DNA of 64,000 nt from Sternotherus odoratus. Lineage: Eukaryota; Chordata; Testudines; Kinosternidae. The stretch's first letter is position 1. The number at the start of each line of letters is the position of its first letter. The position numbers were made by a program, and so were the translations under genes. This document shows positions 1-10,699 of this stretch, in pieces. The stretch covers positions 90,457,890-90,521,889 of the forward strand of contig JAVMKO010000003.1 of the NCBI GenBank assembly GCA_032164245.1, written 5' to 3'. Under the pieces are notes generated by a model. It made no database searches, was not told the DNA's origin, and was given only the letters and a program-made list of their open reading frames with translations.

Positions 1-2025
1 CTTCAGAAGAACATGTCCAAGCATCACAGCAGGATTGGAGGGAGGCCCAACAATAAGAGCTGTTAATCACAGGTTTTGAAACCCTTCATTTAACCATTCT
101 CTAGCAATTGTGCTGGTAGCATTGCAGCTGTCAGCTCAACTGTGGCATTACCCTCCTAAGGAAAATCGATCATAGGAACAATCTAGCAGAGAATGGCTTG
201 CAATTGATGCAACACCATTTTGGAGCATTGCTGTTTGTTACCTGTTGTATTTATCAAATGGTTTCCAGTCACAACATTGCAGTTGTCAGTCTTCCTAATA
301 TGGAGTTCTCAATTAATTTATTATGTTTCTGTTAAGAAAACCATTTAATTTTTACTACCGGTACTTCAGCAAAGTTGCATCTGTTAGAGTAATTATGGTG
401 ATGGAAAGGTTCCTTTTAGTTTGTTTTCCTGATCTTGAGGTGAGAGAGTAAGAAATTCATATCCAATAATTAATCGGTTATAGTAAAAAATAATTTGTAC
501 AAAATTTGCTTTGTATTAAAATATTTTTCTTTTTACATTATGTGCTTAATGTAGCTTGTTCTGAATCTCTCTCACTTAAAATGTTAGCCCTTAGTCTTGC
601 TTTTCTGAGGAGTGCAGCACACTCGGGCTATGTTTGCATTGTTCCACAGGTCAGTCTACAGATGTCTGAATAATGGTGTCCTCCAAAGTGCTACACCATA
701 ACTCCCCCAAGTGTACACTGCAGATGTGAACTAAAAAGTTCCTAGTTCACATTAATGTGGTCCTGTATGAAAAGGGCTATATTAATGCCAACTAGGAACC
801 TTTTCCTTCATGCCCCTGGTGCCCACTCAGGAATAACAGCACAGCACTTTGTGCACACCCCTGTAGTCTGCAGGGCAGGGTAGACAAGCCCTCAGTGTAC
901 TGTAATCACACACTGGATTTACTGGTGTGCCATCTTCTTTGTCAACACAGAGAGAACTTCAGCTTCTCCTCCAAATTAAACTCTGGTAATTTTACTTTTT
1001 TGCACAGTATGAAGTCAAGAGTTCTGGAAAAGGGGTTGGTGGGTTGGCTTGTTTCGTGTTAATTAAATACCAGAGTAAATGATGGTCCAAGAGAGAAATC
1101 ACTTCAAATAATTCATCAGCCTTACAATGTTAAGAAGCTGCTTATAAATGCCTATGACTTCAACATGTTTATTAAATGGGTGTTACAGATTACGTTTAGT
1201 TAGCAAATTCATTTGAGCCCTTTACAGAGCAGTCATATATAGCTTAATGCACAGGAGGGATAATAGTTAGAGTGTAAGAGCATAAACACATCATTTATAT
1301 GAGTATATGTTACAGTGAAGCTAGGTCTACCCGTGTTTCCATTATAGCCTTGTTTGGGAAGATTTATAGTACAGCTTTAGAAGATTGCTTAATGGTAGCA
1401 ATTAGCATTGGACTTGGCCTAGTATTCATTTTCTGTCTGTCTTTCCCAGTTTTTTTTAAATAAATTAATTTCATTACTCTCTACCAATTGGTATAGTTCT
1501 TTAAGACTTTTTTGTGTTCTGTCAGGTGAATATTTAATTTGTTTTAAAAATGAAAACTAGGGACCTAACTAGTCTATAATACTGTCTAGAGGCATTTGTA
1601 TTTAGCTGGTTTTTTGCTGTGCAAACAGCAAAAAAAAATCTTGTTTTAAAATTATCTATTTGAAAAGGAAGTTTGAAAGAAATAAAAAAGATATTATGGC
1701 TAATTAATATTAAGAATGAATAAACACCAATAAAACTTCATATTTCCGAGGTAAAAATCTAGTGATGGGGAGATACATTTCCCCTTCCTAATTGTTGCTT
1801 TTCCAGGTAAAGTGGAATCTTAGAAGGGATTTGAAGTTAGGCTGATGTGCTGAGTTCTTAGTTCTTTGAAGGTGCAAGTTAACAGCTGATTTCCAACTTC
1901 TGGATGGCATACTGTATAATGGTGTACTCAGATTAGCGCCAGGTTGGCTGCTGTCCACATTACACCAAACACCACCTCTACTTAGCACCACTTTTGGAAG
2001 TCTCTCCTGAGAGACCACTCATTGG
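1..2025. other. Intronic DNA upstream of the first visible SASH1 exon
   Basis: AT-rich sequence with no exon, RNA gene or intact ORF. The only structured part I see is a degraded palindromic MITE near 617-898. The rest is unassigned. Confidence 0.6.
617..898. mobile_element. Degraded palindromic MITE
   Basis: The left end reads gggctatgtttgcattg and the right end gtagacaagccct, a worn version of the 'gtctacactg' terminal inverted repeats seen elsewhere in the window. Internally, 'aaaagttcctagttcac' near 735 is mirrored by 'aactaggaacctttt' near 790. Confidence 0.4.
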
Positions 2026-2262
2026 GCTTGTCTTCACTACCGCGGGGAGGGATCGATGTTTTGGCGGTTGATTTATTGCATCTCATCAAGAGGTGATAAA
2101 TTGATCACCAGTGGCGCCAAGAGGGGGACCGCGCCGCCGACTGCTGCTGCTGTGAGGATGGCAGGTAAGTCAGCTGTAGATACACCGACTTCAGCTACAT
2201 TATTCACGTCGCTGAAGTTGCGTATCTACAGCTGATCCACCCACCTAGTGAAGACCACCCCA
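2026..2262. mobile_element. MITE with 'cttcactac' terminal inverted repeats
   Basis: The left end ggcttgtcttcactac is mirrored by ctagtgaagaccacccc at the right end. The middle is GC-rich and holds a 'gatgg...ccagtggcgcc' segment. A relative with the same 'tctcatcaagacg' style core lies at 44205-44470. It appears to be non-autonomous; the superfamily is not resolved. Confidence 0.55.
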
Positions 2263-2618
2263 TTGACTGAGCACAGGGATGTGAAGTAGCCTCTCCAGGA
2301 CAGGTTTCAGAACAAAGTATAAACTCCTCCACAGCTCTGCCCCACCTATGTCTCATTGTTCTCCACCTCATGTCCAGCTTTCTGTTCACGTTTCTCCCCT
2401 TGCTCCCTCCTGTTCTTGCTTTTAGATCTTTCTTTAACACTGTTTCCTACCACTGAAACAGAATGTTTTAAGGCACAGGAGGAACATTCTCCCTGCCTTC
2501 CTTGTCCATCCTCAAATATCCATCTCTTGCACCTTATTTTCCATCATTGCCTTTCCTCCGTGGAGTAGTCACTTTCTCCCTTTTTTAAGATTAGCAGCCG
2601 TGTTAGTCTGTATCCATA

Positions 2619-2875
2619 AATAAAACGAGGAAGACTTTGTAGCACCTTAGAGACTAACCAGTTTATTTCAGCATAAGCTTTCGTAGGCCAAGCTCACTTC
2701 ATCGAATGCATAGAATGGAACAGAAGTAAGATGCATTTATACACACAGAAAGAAAGAAAAGAAAAAAATAGTTGTATATTAGCAGACCAATTCTAAGAGG
2801 CTGTAAAATTTAGATGGGCCATTATTAGTAGGAGAAAAAAAATACCTTTTGAAATGGATATCTGTCAGGCAGGAT
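2619..2875. repeat. Left terminal inverted repeat of the Penelope-like element
   Basis: This arm is the reverse complement of 3831-4087 with few mismatches. It includes the shared 'gacgaggaagactttgtag' region and the inner edge 'ggatatctgtcaggcagga'. Confidence 0.75.
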
Positions 2876-3700
2876 ATATTTCCCTATACCGGAAACCTAC
2901 TGACCACTACACTTACCTACATGCCTCCAGCTTCCATCCAGAACACACCACTCGATCCATCATCTACAGCCAAGCTCTAAGATAGAACTGCATTTGCTCC
3001 AATCCCTCAGACAGAGACAAACACCTACAAGATCTCTACCAAGCATTCTTAAAACTACAATACCCACCTGGGGAAGTGAAAAAACAGATCGACAGAGCAA
3101 GAAGAGTACCCAGAAGCCACCTACTACAGGACAGGCCCAACAAAGACAACAACAGAACACCATTAGCCGTCACCTTCAGCCCCCAATTTAAGCCTCTCCA
3201 ACGCATCATCAAAGACCTACAACCTATCCTGAAAGATGATCCCACACTCTCACAGATCTTGGGAGACAGACCAGTCCTCGCTTACAGACAGCCCCCCAAC
3301 CTGAAACAAATACTCACCAGCAACCGCACACCACACAACAAAAACACTAACCCAGGTACCTATCCTTGTAACAAAGCCCGATGCCAACTCTGTCCTCATA
3401 TCCATTCAACTGACACCATCATAGGACCTAATCACATCAGCCACACCATCAGAGGCTCATTCACCTGCACATCAACCAATGTGATATATGCCATTTTTTT
3501 CCAGCAATACCCCTCTGCTATGTACATTGGCCAAATCAGCCAGTACTCTATACAAAAGAATAAATGGACACAAATCTGACATCAGGAATCATAACATTCA
3601 AAAACCAGTAGGAGAATACTTCAGTCTTCCTGGCCATTCCATTAAAGACTTGATGGTGTCAGTTTTGAAACAGAAAAACTTCCAAAACAGACTCGAATGA
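2876..3700 (+). pseudogene. Penelope-like polymerase C-terminus (RT thumb plus GIY-YIG region), decayed
   Basis: The frame opens with LYRKPTDHYTYLH and SSFHPEH, typical of the C-terminal part of a Penelope-like RT. It then hits an in-frame stop near 2980. It resumes through a basic stretch (VKKQIDRARRVPRSHLL), then LAYRQPPNLKQIL and the Cys-rich linker CNKARCQLCPHI. The VIYAI and YIGQ motifs correspond to the two halves of the GIY-YIG signature. A frameshift between about 3490 and 3545 moves the rest (KRINGHKSDIRNH, PVGEYF, GHSIKDL) into another frame, ending at 3700. The catalytic RT palm is absent because of 5' truncation. The copy cannot encode an active enzyme. Confidence 0.8.
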
Positions 3701-3830
3701 GAAACTGAGGAACTGGAATTAATTTTCAAATTGGACACACTAAACCAAGGGCTTAACAGTACTTGTGAATGGTTTTCTCATTACATTAATTGATTGCATT
3801 TCCCTTGTTAATTTATCTTCAATAGGTGTT

Positions 3831-4087
3831 AAATCCTGCCTGACATATCCATTTCAAAAGATATTTTTTTCTCCTACTGATAACGACCCATCTAAATTAA
3901 ACAGCCTCTTAGAATTGGTATGCTAATGTACAATTATTATTTTTCTTTCTTTCTTTCTCTGAGTATAAATGCATCTTACTGCTGTTCCATTCTATGCATC
4001 CGATGAAGTGAGCTATAGCCCATGAAAGTTTATGCTGAAATAAACTGGTTATTCTCTAAGGTGCTACAAAGTCTTCCTCGTCTTATT
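3831..4087. repeat. Right terminal inverted repeat of the Penelope-like element
   Basis: Inverted counterpart of 2619-2875. It contains a short ttctttctttctttc run near 3944 that corresponds to the agaaagaaaagaaa run of the left arm. Confidence 0.75.
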
Positions 4088-4098
4088 TTCTCCCTTTT

Positions 4099-5526
4099 GT
4101 CCTTCCTTAATCTCTCCATTACATGGATCAGAATTTGATTTTTGCATTGTAGAACATGAATCATGGTTTTATTTTTGACCCTGATCCCTCCTTTCCCTGA
4201 AATCTTTTTGTCTGTTTTCAAATTCTATGCTTTTCTGAGTTAAAACACATGGGCTTAAGTGGTGGCAGGACAGGAGCCCATGTCTTTTTTCAATCCCAGT
4301 AAAGCACCATGCAATATTACAGAATTTCACCAATCTTGTGGTTACTGTTATGTTTTTGTCATTTCAAAAGTGTTAATAATCAAAAAGAAATCTAAATATA
4401 TGGAACAACACATTAGGGGAAATGATGCCATAATTTGTTGTTTGGAAATAAAAAGAAAGTTAAAACATTTTTTCTATCTGAAACATTATATTTATAGATT
4501 CCAGCATTCAGCAAGGGTTTATACTGGGCTGAGACAGGAATTGTTTTAATACATAAGTAAGCACTTGAGAGCTACTATAATTGCATGTTTTGTTTTTGCT
4601 TTCTTGTACAGCCACACTTGGTTAGTAGCATAGCTTAGGGTTCATTTGTGTCTGTGTTGATGCGTGAGCCATTAGGAGAATATTTGGACAGTAGTTTCTT
4701 GAAAAGAAAAAGTATTCACTCATTTGTAATCCCATTTCTTTTAACCATTCCTCCCCCACACCTCATTTCCTCACCCCTGAATTTTATTGTTGCTACAGAA
4801 TGCCATCATTTGCTGTGTGTCAGTCCAGGCTGTAACACGCAAGAGTAATGGAGCAGAAAGTCTCCACTGTTCTAGTGTAATGACTAAAATGTTGGACCTT
4901 GGGATGCAATTTGAAACTCAAAATGGATCTTTTGCTAATCTGAACCTCAGTGGGCTAGTTTATTCCCCCAAACAAACACTTGCTGAGGTGGTAGCCACTA
5001 GAATCATTCTTCCTTTATTTATTTATTTTGATCAGTGATCCATGGCTAGCAGCTGGTTGACAGTTCCCATTAAACACTTGTGTGTTCCTGTGCTGTCACT
5101 GCAAAAATGTTTTGTTTGTTATAATCTTCTCTGGAGCTTCTGTGCGGGTTGGGACATGACTTGGGGCAAAGGAATCTAGACAGACTAATTGGTGTCAGGC
5201 TAAATTACGCCATTGGAGGACTTGGTTGCTATGAGTTCCTAACTATCTCTTGAATACAGTTTTCTATCATCATTGAGAAGATAAGAGTAGAAATTGCAGC
5301 ATGTATTAAGACTAAGCAAGGTGAAGTCCCTTAGGGAGAGGAGGTTTGGGATTTTCTAATGTATCGTTTCCCTTCCTATTTGCCTTATTGCTAGCCATTG
5401 GGGGGAAGGTTGTCGATAGAACTATTATTTATAATCTCAAATTATGAAATTTGCAACATCAGCATCTTCAGTCCTATCTCTTATTTGTCATGTCTCCAAA
5501 CTTCCCCAGCAACTCCACATGTTTCC
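4099..5526. other. Intronic DNA, nothing recognised
   Basis: AT-rich sequence with no convincing exon, repeat family or RNA gene. The ORFs are short and look random. Confidence 0.55.
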
Positions 5527-5534
5527 CTCTAAAC

Positions 5535-5759
5535 CAGGGGTAGGCAACCTATGGCATGGTTGCCAAAGGCGGTACACGAGCTGATTTTCAGTTGCATTCA
5601 CATTTTTAAAACCTTATTTACTTTACATACAACAATAGTTTAGTTATATATTCTAGACTTGTAGAAAGAGACCTTCTAAAACATTAAAATGTATTACTGG
5701 CATGTGAAACCTTAAATTAGTGTGAATACACACCACTTCTGAAAGGTTGACAACCCCTG
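5535..5759. mobile_element. hAT-type MITE with 8-bp target duplication
   Basis: The ends are caggggtaggcaacct and aggttgacaacccctg (15/16-type inverted repeat). They are flanked by the exact 8-bp direct repeat ctctaaac at 5527-5534 and 5760-5767. It has no coding capacity. It is an internally deleted version of the element at 44909-49768, lacking that copy's 'gtcctgaccacggtctggg' section. Confidence 0.85.
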
Positions 5760-5767
5760 CTCTAAAC

Positions 5768-7145
5768 AATAGCTGCTTCACGTTTCAGTGAATTTAACCA
5801 CTCGTAGGATTCTCTCTCTGTTTGGTGCCTATAGTTCTTAGGCCTCATCTACACTATTGTTTTTATACCTGTAATTCCCAGTTAGTTCAATTCCACTTGT
5901 GAAATCTGCAGTGGAGACAAGGTTCAGAAGGGATACAAGCTCTTCTATCCCCTGAGTGTGAGGATACAGTGATCAAAAATGTATGAACTTTATGTACACT
6001 AATAGTCTGAATTATGGGCCTGTAATCTAATTGTAGAAGCCCTTCTAGACCACTGCCTCTTCAGTGACTCAAAGAGCACTTCCAGGAAGCCTCTTTATAT
6101 GCAGAGGAGGTTCTGGACTGGAGGCAAAGGCTGTCATTCTTTGCAGGGATTTTTCTATGAATTTTTTTCTTATGTTTTTTATCAAAATAATAGAGTATTT
6201 CCCTGCACGTAACATACAGAACAGAACCCACCACAGGAAGGAAGGTCCTAGATTGATTTAAACCCCATCTCTCTGATCTAGTGATACTTAGATACTGATA
6301 TCTAATTGTGATACAGCTGGCTAACAATGCACTCTTTGGCAAAAATATAGGTATATTTTTCCTGTGTTTGTATTCCCCTTAAGGAATAATGGGCAAAACC
6401 CAGAACACTTTTAACTGCTACTTTCCTGAGATGTTGTTGAGTTCTAAAGGAAGGCTGACAAAGTCCTACAGCAGTCAAATGAAGTCAGTACAGCTATGCT
6501 GATTTACATCAGCTGAGGCTCTGCCCGCAGAGCTGCCAATAAAACCTTGAAAGGCAAAATAATTAAACTGCAAGTGAAAAGCTTTCCATAAACATCAGCT
6601 GCATCGTAAGTTCTGAGGGAGTGGAAATGGTGTATAGAAAGCTGTTTACAGTGGTGTTCATTTCATTTGTTCTTGTATGGATCCATTCAGTTAGAACAAA
6701 AATAGCTCGCTACTGAGCATTTCTTAAAAGCAACATAGCAATGAAACGTTACATTTCTGCTGTGACACGCTTTCAAAGAGAATTAGACCCTTATAGCCAT
6801 ATCCCCACAGCAGGGTGTGTGTGACAGTGTAAGCCTTATTTTATGGTGTCTGGGTTTGAGTTCTGTTTATTCTCAAGTGGGAAAATGTGTTGGTTTCATC
6901 CTAGTTCCCATTTGTTTACCTTACAAAATCGCTCTTACACATGTTAAACTAGTTGTGCTCCATGGCCAGACTTTTGTTGATCCTGGATGTCCTGGTAGTG
7001 CACTCAAATTCTGAAACCTGATAACACCCTAATATTGTCACATCTAATAGTGGTGAGATAGGTGGTTATTAGCATTCAGTAAAATGCTATTGGCCGCCTT
7101 GCTACGCTAAAAATGTGAGAAGTGTAGAGAATAATCCAGAAAAAG
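5768..7145. other. Intronic DNA with one MITE scrap
   Basis: 5842-5960 resembles one end of the palindromic 'catctacact...aattcccag' MITE seen more completely at 32150-32330. The rest holds nothing I recognise. Confidence 0.45.
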
Positions 7146-7149
7146 ACAC

Positions 7150-8126
7150 TGTGGCAGGGTGGGGCCTGACCCAGCCCTGCTGCCCCTTTAAGAGAGCAGG
7201 GAAGCCTCTGCAAACCTCCGAGTGAGGGAAGGCTAATCAGCCACCTGGGCTGCAGAGGGCTCAGGGTTATGTGTTGCACCTGGCAACCTCTCCAGAGGAT
7301 AAAAGCCTGTCAGCATGGAAGCCCAGGGGGAGAGAGAAGGAGACAGAGAAGGTACAAGGAAGGGAGTATAGCTGGTAGAGCTGAGGAAGGTAGCTGAGCT
7401 AACTATTCCTGAGCAGGGCCGGCGACAAATTTGGGGGCCCCCTACTCTGATAGTTTGGGGGCCCCCTCCAGCCCAGCCGGGCCCCCCCCCCCAGCCGACA
7501 GCGGCTGGGGACCCCCCCAGCCCAGCCGGGCCCCCCCCAGCCCAGCCGACAGCAGCTGGGGACCCCCCCAGCCCAGCCGACAGCAGCTGGGGACCCCCCC
7601 AGCCCAGCCGGGCCCCCCCCAGCCCAGCCGACAGCAGCTGGGGCCCCCCCCAGCCCAGCCGCCCCCCCCCCCCCCCCCGCCCAGCCGGCGCTCCCCCCCA
7701 GGTGACAGCTGGCCACAGCGGGAGCGAGAGCCCGGGAGCGGCATGAGCCGCCCTTTCTCCCCCCCCTCCCCCCACCTTCTCTCCCGGGACTGAGCCGCTG
7801 CCGCCAGCCGGGCTCACTGCTCCTGCCGGGGACACACGCGCTCGTCCGGAGGAGAGCCGCGCCGGATGACTACGGGTAGAGCTGTACCGGGGGCCCCCTA
7901 AAGTGCGGGGCCTGGTACAGCTCTACCCGTAGTACCCCCCTGTCGCCGGCCCTGTTCCTGAGGCCAGCCAAATGAGGGCTGGGCCTGAGCTAAAACCTGA
8001 GCTTACTTGAAACCTGTAAAGCTGTATTTAGGTGGTGGGGCTTGCACTGTAAATAAAGAACACTGTTGGAAGCCACAAAAGAGTCTCCTGCCTCTTGTGT
8101 CGTGGGGGAAGAGCAGATCTCCTACA
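7150..8126 (+). mobile_element. Solo LTR (retroelement), interrupted by a MITE
   Basis: It starts tgtggcagggtggggcc and ends ctcctaca, giving the TG...CA boundaries of an LTR, with acac on both sides (7146-7149 and 8127-8130) as a possible 4-bp duplication. A TATA-like ggataaaag near 7297 and a polyadenylation signal aataaag near 8053 are placed as in an LTR promoter and R region on the + strand. There is no second LTR or internal coding region, so it is a solo LTR. It is split by the hAT MITE at 7414-7954. Family (endogenous retrovirus or Gypsy) not determined. Confidence 0.65.
7414..7954. mobile_element. hAT-type MITE nested in the solo LTR, with GC-rich tandem repeats
   Basis: The termini cagggccggcgacaaa and tgtcgccggccctg are inverted repeats. 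They are flanked by the exact 8-bp repeat ttcctgag at 7406-7413 and 7955-7962. The interior has tandem copies of a roughly 30-bp C-rich unit containing 'cagccgacagcagctgggg' (about 7490-7660) and a C homopolymer near 7660. A hairpin of 'gtagagctgtacc' with 'ggtacagctctac' lies near 7875-7930. The long Pro/Gly-rich ORFs on both strands here are by-products of the repeat. Confidence 0.85.
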
Positions 8127-8179
8127 ACACACAAATAATATAGCAAGAGGCAAAGTGATATGATGGTTAAACTAGAGGA

Positions 8180-8395
8180 GTGAGTGTCAGGAGAAGGATG
8201 GTTTGATTGAGTCTGGGACTTTGGAGAGCTGAGTTCAATTCCCTGCTCCATCACAGACTCTCTGTTTGAGTTTGGGCAAGTGATTTTGTGTGTCTATGAC
8301 TTAGTTTCCTATCTGCAAAATGGGATAACAGTACTTCACTGTCTTACAGAAGTATTGTAGTGATAAATACATTGAGAACTGCGTGACACTCAAGA
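8180..8395 (+). repeat. MIR/CORE-SINE relic
   Basis: It shows the order typical of MIR: a 'gagctgagttcaattccctgctc' type B-box region, then 'tttgggcaagtgattt', 'cagtttcctatctgcaaaatggg' and a 'gataaatacattgagaac' tail. It is very diverged and so very old. Confidence 0.7.
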
Positions 8396-8739
8396 CCTAC
8401 GCCAATGGGGGCCATGCAAGGACCTGTATAGACAGTTGAGATCTGGTTTCTGTTCCCAACTCTGCCATAAACAATGAGCAAGTCTCTTCAATACAAATTT
8501 GGTCACCTCAGTTTTTGGGCCTTCTTTGCAGATGTACTGAGCATTCTCAACTCCAACTGAAGTCAACAAAAGATGCAGGTTCTTAGCAGTCGGCCTCTCA
8601 GAATCAGTAGCCATGTTTGAAAATTTGGTGTTGGTTCCCCCAAAATGCTAACTCTGTCTGCTTAACTTGAAGTCAAGAGTTTTACTACAACTTCAGTGGG
8701 AGTAGTTAGGCCAATACTGAGTGCCTTTGAAAACCCCAC

Positions 8740-8875
8740 CTTTGGCCTAACCTTCTCTGTCTCAGTTTCACATCTATATAATGCAGATCATACTTTCCTA
8801 CCTCACATGTGCTTTTGAGATTCACTTGATTGATAGTTGTAAAACTCTTTGAGATTCTCCGATAGATGTCACCGT
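8740..8875 (+). repeat. MIR/CORE-SINE 3' fragment
   Basis: Contains 'tctgtctcagtttcacatct' followed by 'gtaaaactctttgagattc', the 3' half of the MIR consensus as I know it. The 5' half is missing. Confidence 0.55.
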
Positions 8876-10259
8876 AAGAGAAAAGTCATGTTGTTTAGAA
8901 ATCTGGTGGTGGTTAATTGAGTTATCCAGTTAATAAATCGCTTACCAAATGTGTCTTTGAGTAATAAGTAACAGATAAGCATCAGAGTCTTCATGTTTGT
9001 AGGACTTTAGCTAGAGAGGTAGGATTTGCTGTAACAGGATTGATGGACCATCAGGTCTGATGTCCTGTGTCCATTAAGGGGATTGTGGTTAATGAGAGAG
9101 ATGTGAAAACCCCTACAGCACCTACCCACTTCATGGTGAGGAAAGACACTTTCCTGAGCCAGGGTGAACAGCTGAAACCTTGAAGCGTGAGCCACAAGTC
9201 TCATTGGTATGTTTACAAATCATCGTCTCTGTTATAGTAGACATGGTGTAAAAAGAACTGCAATTGTTGGTACACACGGATTCTGTGTTGTCGGTTCCTA
9301 CCCTGCAAGATGCTTTTCATCATAATTCAATATTGGTTACTTCCTGCCATGACCTAATGCATTGTGATTGTGATAAACAGATTCTGAAAAAGCAGGCAAT
9401 GCAGGACATGACGGAGGCATGCTGACAGAAGTCTTTCTGGGCTGCCTGGATAGTGTCTGTCTATCCCAAACCTCACTTTCGTCAATGCTTTCGGGGCCTG
9501 ATCCTGTGGCTGTTGAAGTCAATAGCAAAGCTTCTCCTGACTTCATTGCTGTGGGAGAGGCCTTTCTAAAAGAGATTGTCTACTTCAACCATAGGTAATT
9601 ATCTTGATGCAGGAATTACTGGGTGAAGTTCTGTGGTCTGTGTTATGCAGGAGGTCGGGCTAAATTATCATAAATGGTCCCTTAAATTCTATGTAGGTTC
9701 TGCAACCAAATTCATAAAGTACCTGCTCCCCTAGTGTTAAGCCATTCTTGTCCCCTCCTGATCCTGGGCTGCTTTGGGGACTGGAACAACAGTTTCGCAG
9801 GGCTGCCCTGCCTGGAGTCTCCATAGAGTGATCCAACTCTACCACCAATACCCTCCACACCCCAACACGTCTCCTGTGTCGGAAGTAGTGAAGAGGTCTT
9901 TGGAAAGCAGCTTTATGAATGCCTTCTGCAGTGCCTACACTGTGAAAATCTGCCCCCAGGTGGAACTGGGATTTTCAGGTCCTCTTTATACTATAGCACT
10001 TTAACCTGGTGTGGATCTCACCCTATGAATCTGTGTAAAGCCTGTAATTCTAAACCTTTTAGAACATCATCTACAAAGCTTTGTAGAATGTTTAAAGGTT
10101 AGCTTCAAGGTTGAGAGCTACAGAGACTTGATTTCTAATAAACTAATATTGTAGAATATTTTGCAAAATGTTGTCCGTGTGCTTTCTTAAACTAAAACCC
10201 ACGTTCCAGAATTCACCCCACTTTGCAAAATAAGACTCTGATCCTGCAGTTGGATTCAC
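8876..10259. other. Intronic DNA with a LINE-type tail
   Basis: About 9604-9705 reads 'ctgggtgaagttctgtggtc', then 'tgttatgcaggaggtcgggc' and 'ataaatggtcccttaaattc', a worn CR1/L3-type 3' tail common in reptiles. The remainder is unassigned. Confidence 0.45.
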
Positions 10260-10697
10260 ATAGGTGAGCAAACTACAGTCCGTGAGCCATATCTGACCTG
10301 CAGGGCCGTCCTGCCCACCCTTGAGCTCCTGGGATGGGATTCAGGGCAGTCAGGGGATGATGGTTAATTAGGGGGCGGTTTGGGGGACAAGGAGCAGTGG
10401 GGGTTGGGTGGGTCAGGGGTTCTGGGGATGGTGATCAGGGAGTAGGGGTGTGGATAGGGGTCGGAGCAGTCAGGAGACAGGGAGTGGGGTGGGCAATCAG
10501 GAGACAAGGAGCGCAGGGGAGATTGGATGGGTTAGAGGTTCTGAGGAGGGCAGTCCAGGGGATGAGAAGTTGGAGGAGGCAGATGGAAGTGGGGGCTGGC
10601 TGTTTAGGGAGGCACAGTCTTCCCTACCTGATCCTCCATACAGTTTTGCACCCCAATGTGGTCCTTGGGCCAAAAAGTTTGCCCACTGCTGATATAG
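10260..10697. mobile_element. Degraded hAT-type MITE ('gtgggcaaac' family)
   Basis: The left end taggtgagcaaactac pairs with agtttgcccactgctg at the right, followed inward by 'ccccaatgtggtccttgggc'. The G-rich interior matches the layout of the better-preserved copy at 19126-19480. No clear target duplication remains. Confidence 0.65.
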
Positions 10698-10699
10698 AC

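Larger units (their letters stand above)
2585..4087 (+). mobile_element. Penelope-like element, 5'-truncated, with terminal inverted repeats
   Basis: Both ends are flanked by the 11-bp direct repeat ttctccctttt (2574-2584 and 4088-4098), a good target duplication. The left segment from about 2619 to 2875 is repeated inverted at about 3831-4087. Between them lies a decayed coding region, from the RT thumb to a GIY-YIG-like region (see the pseudogene entry). A 5'-truncated body with an inverted copy of the terminus is the usual shape of Penelope-like insertions. Shorter copies of the same terminus lie at 24829 and 52743. Confidence 0.8.

Noticed and set aside
7233..7835. Long Gly/Pro-rich ORFs on both strands
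   Set aside because: They lie in the C-rich tandem array of the MITE at 7414-7954. The repeat length and GC bias keep all frames open; there is no homology.
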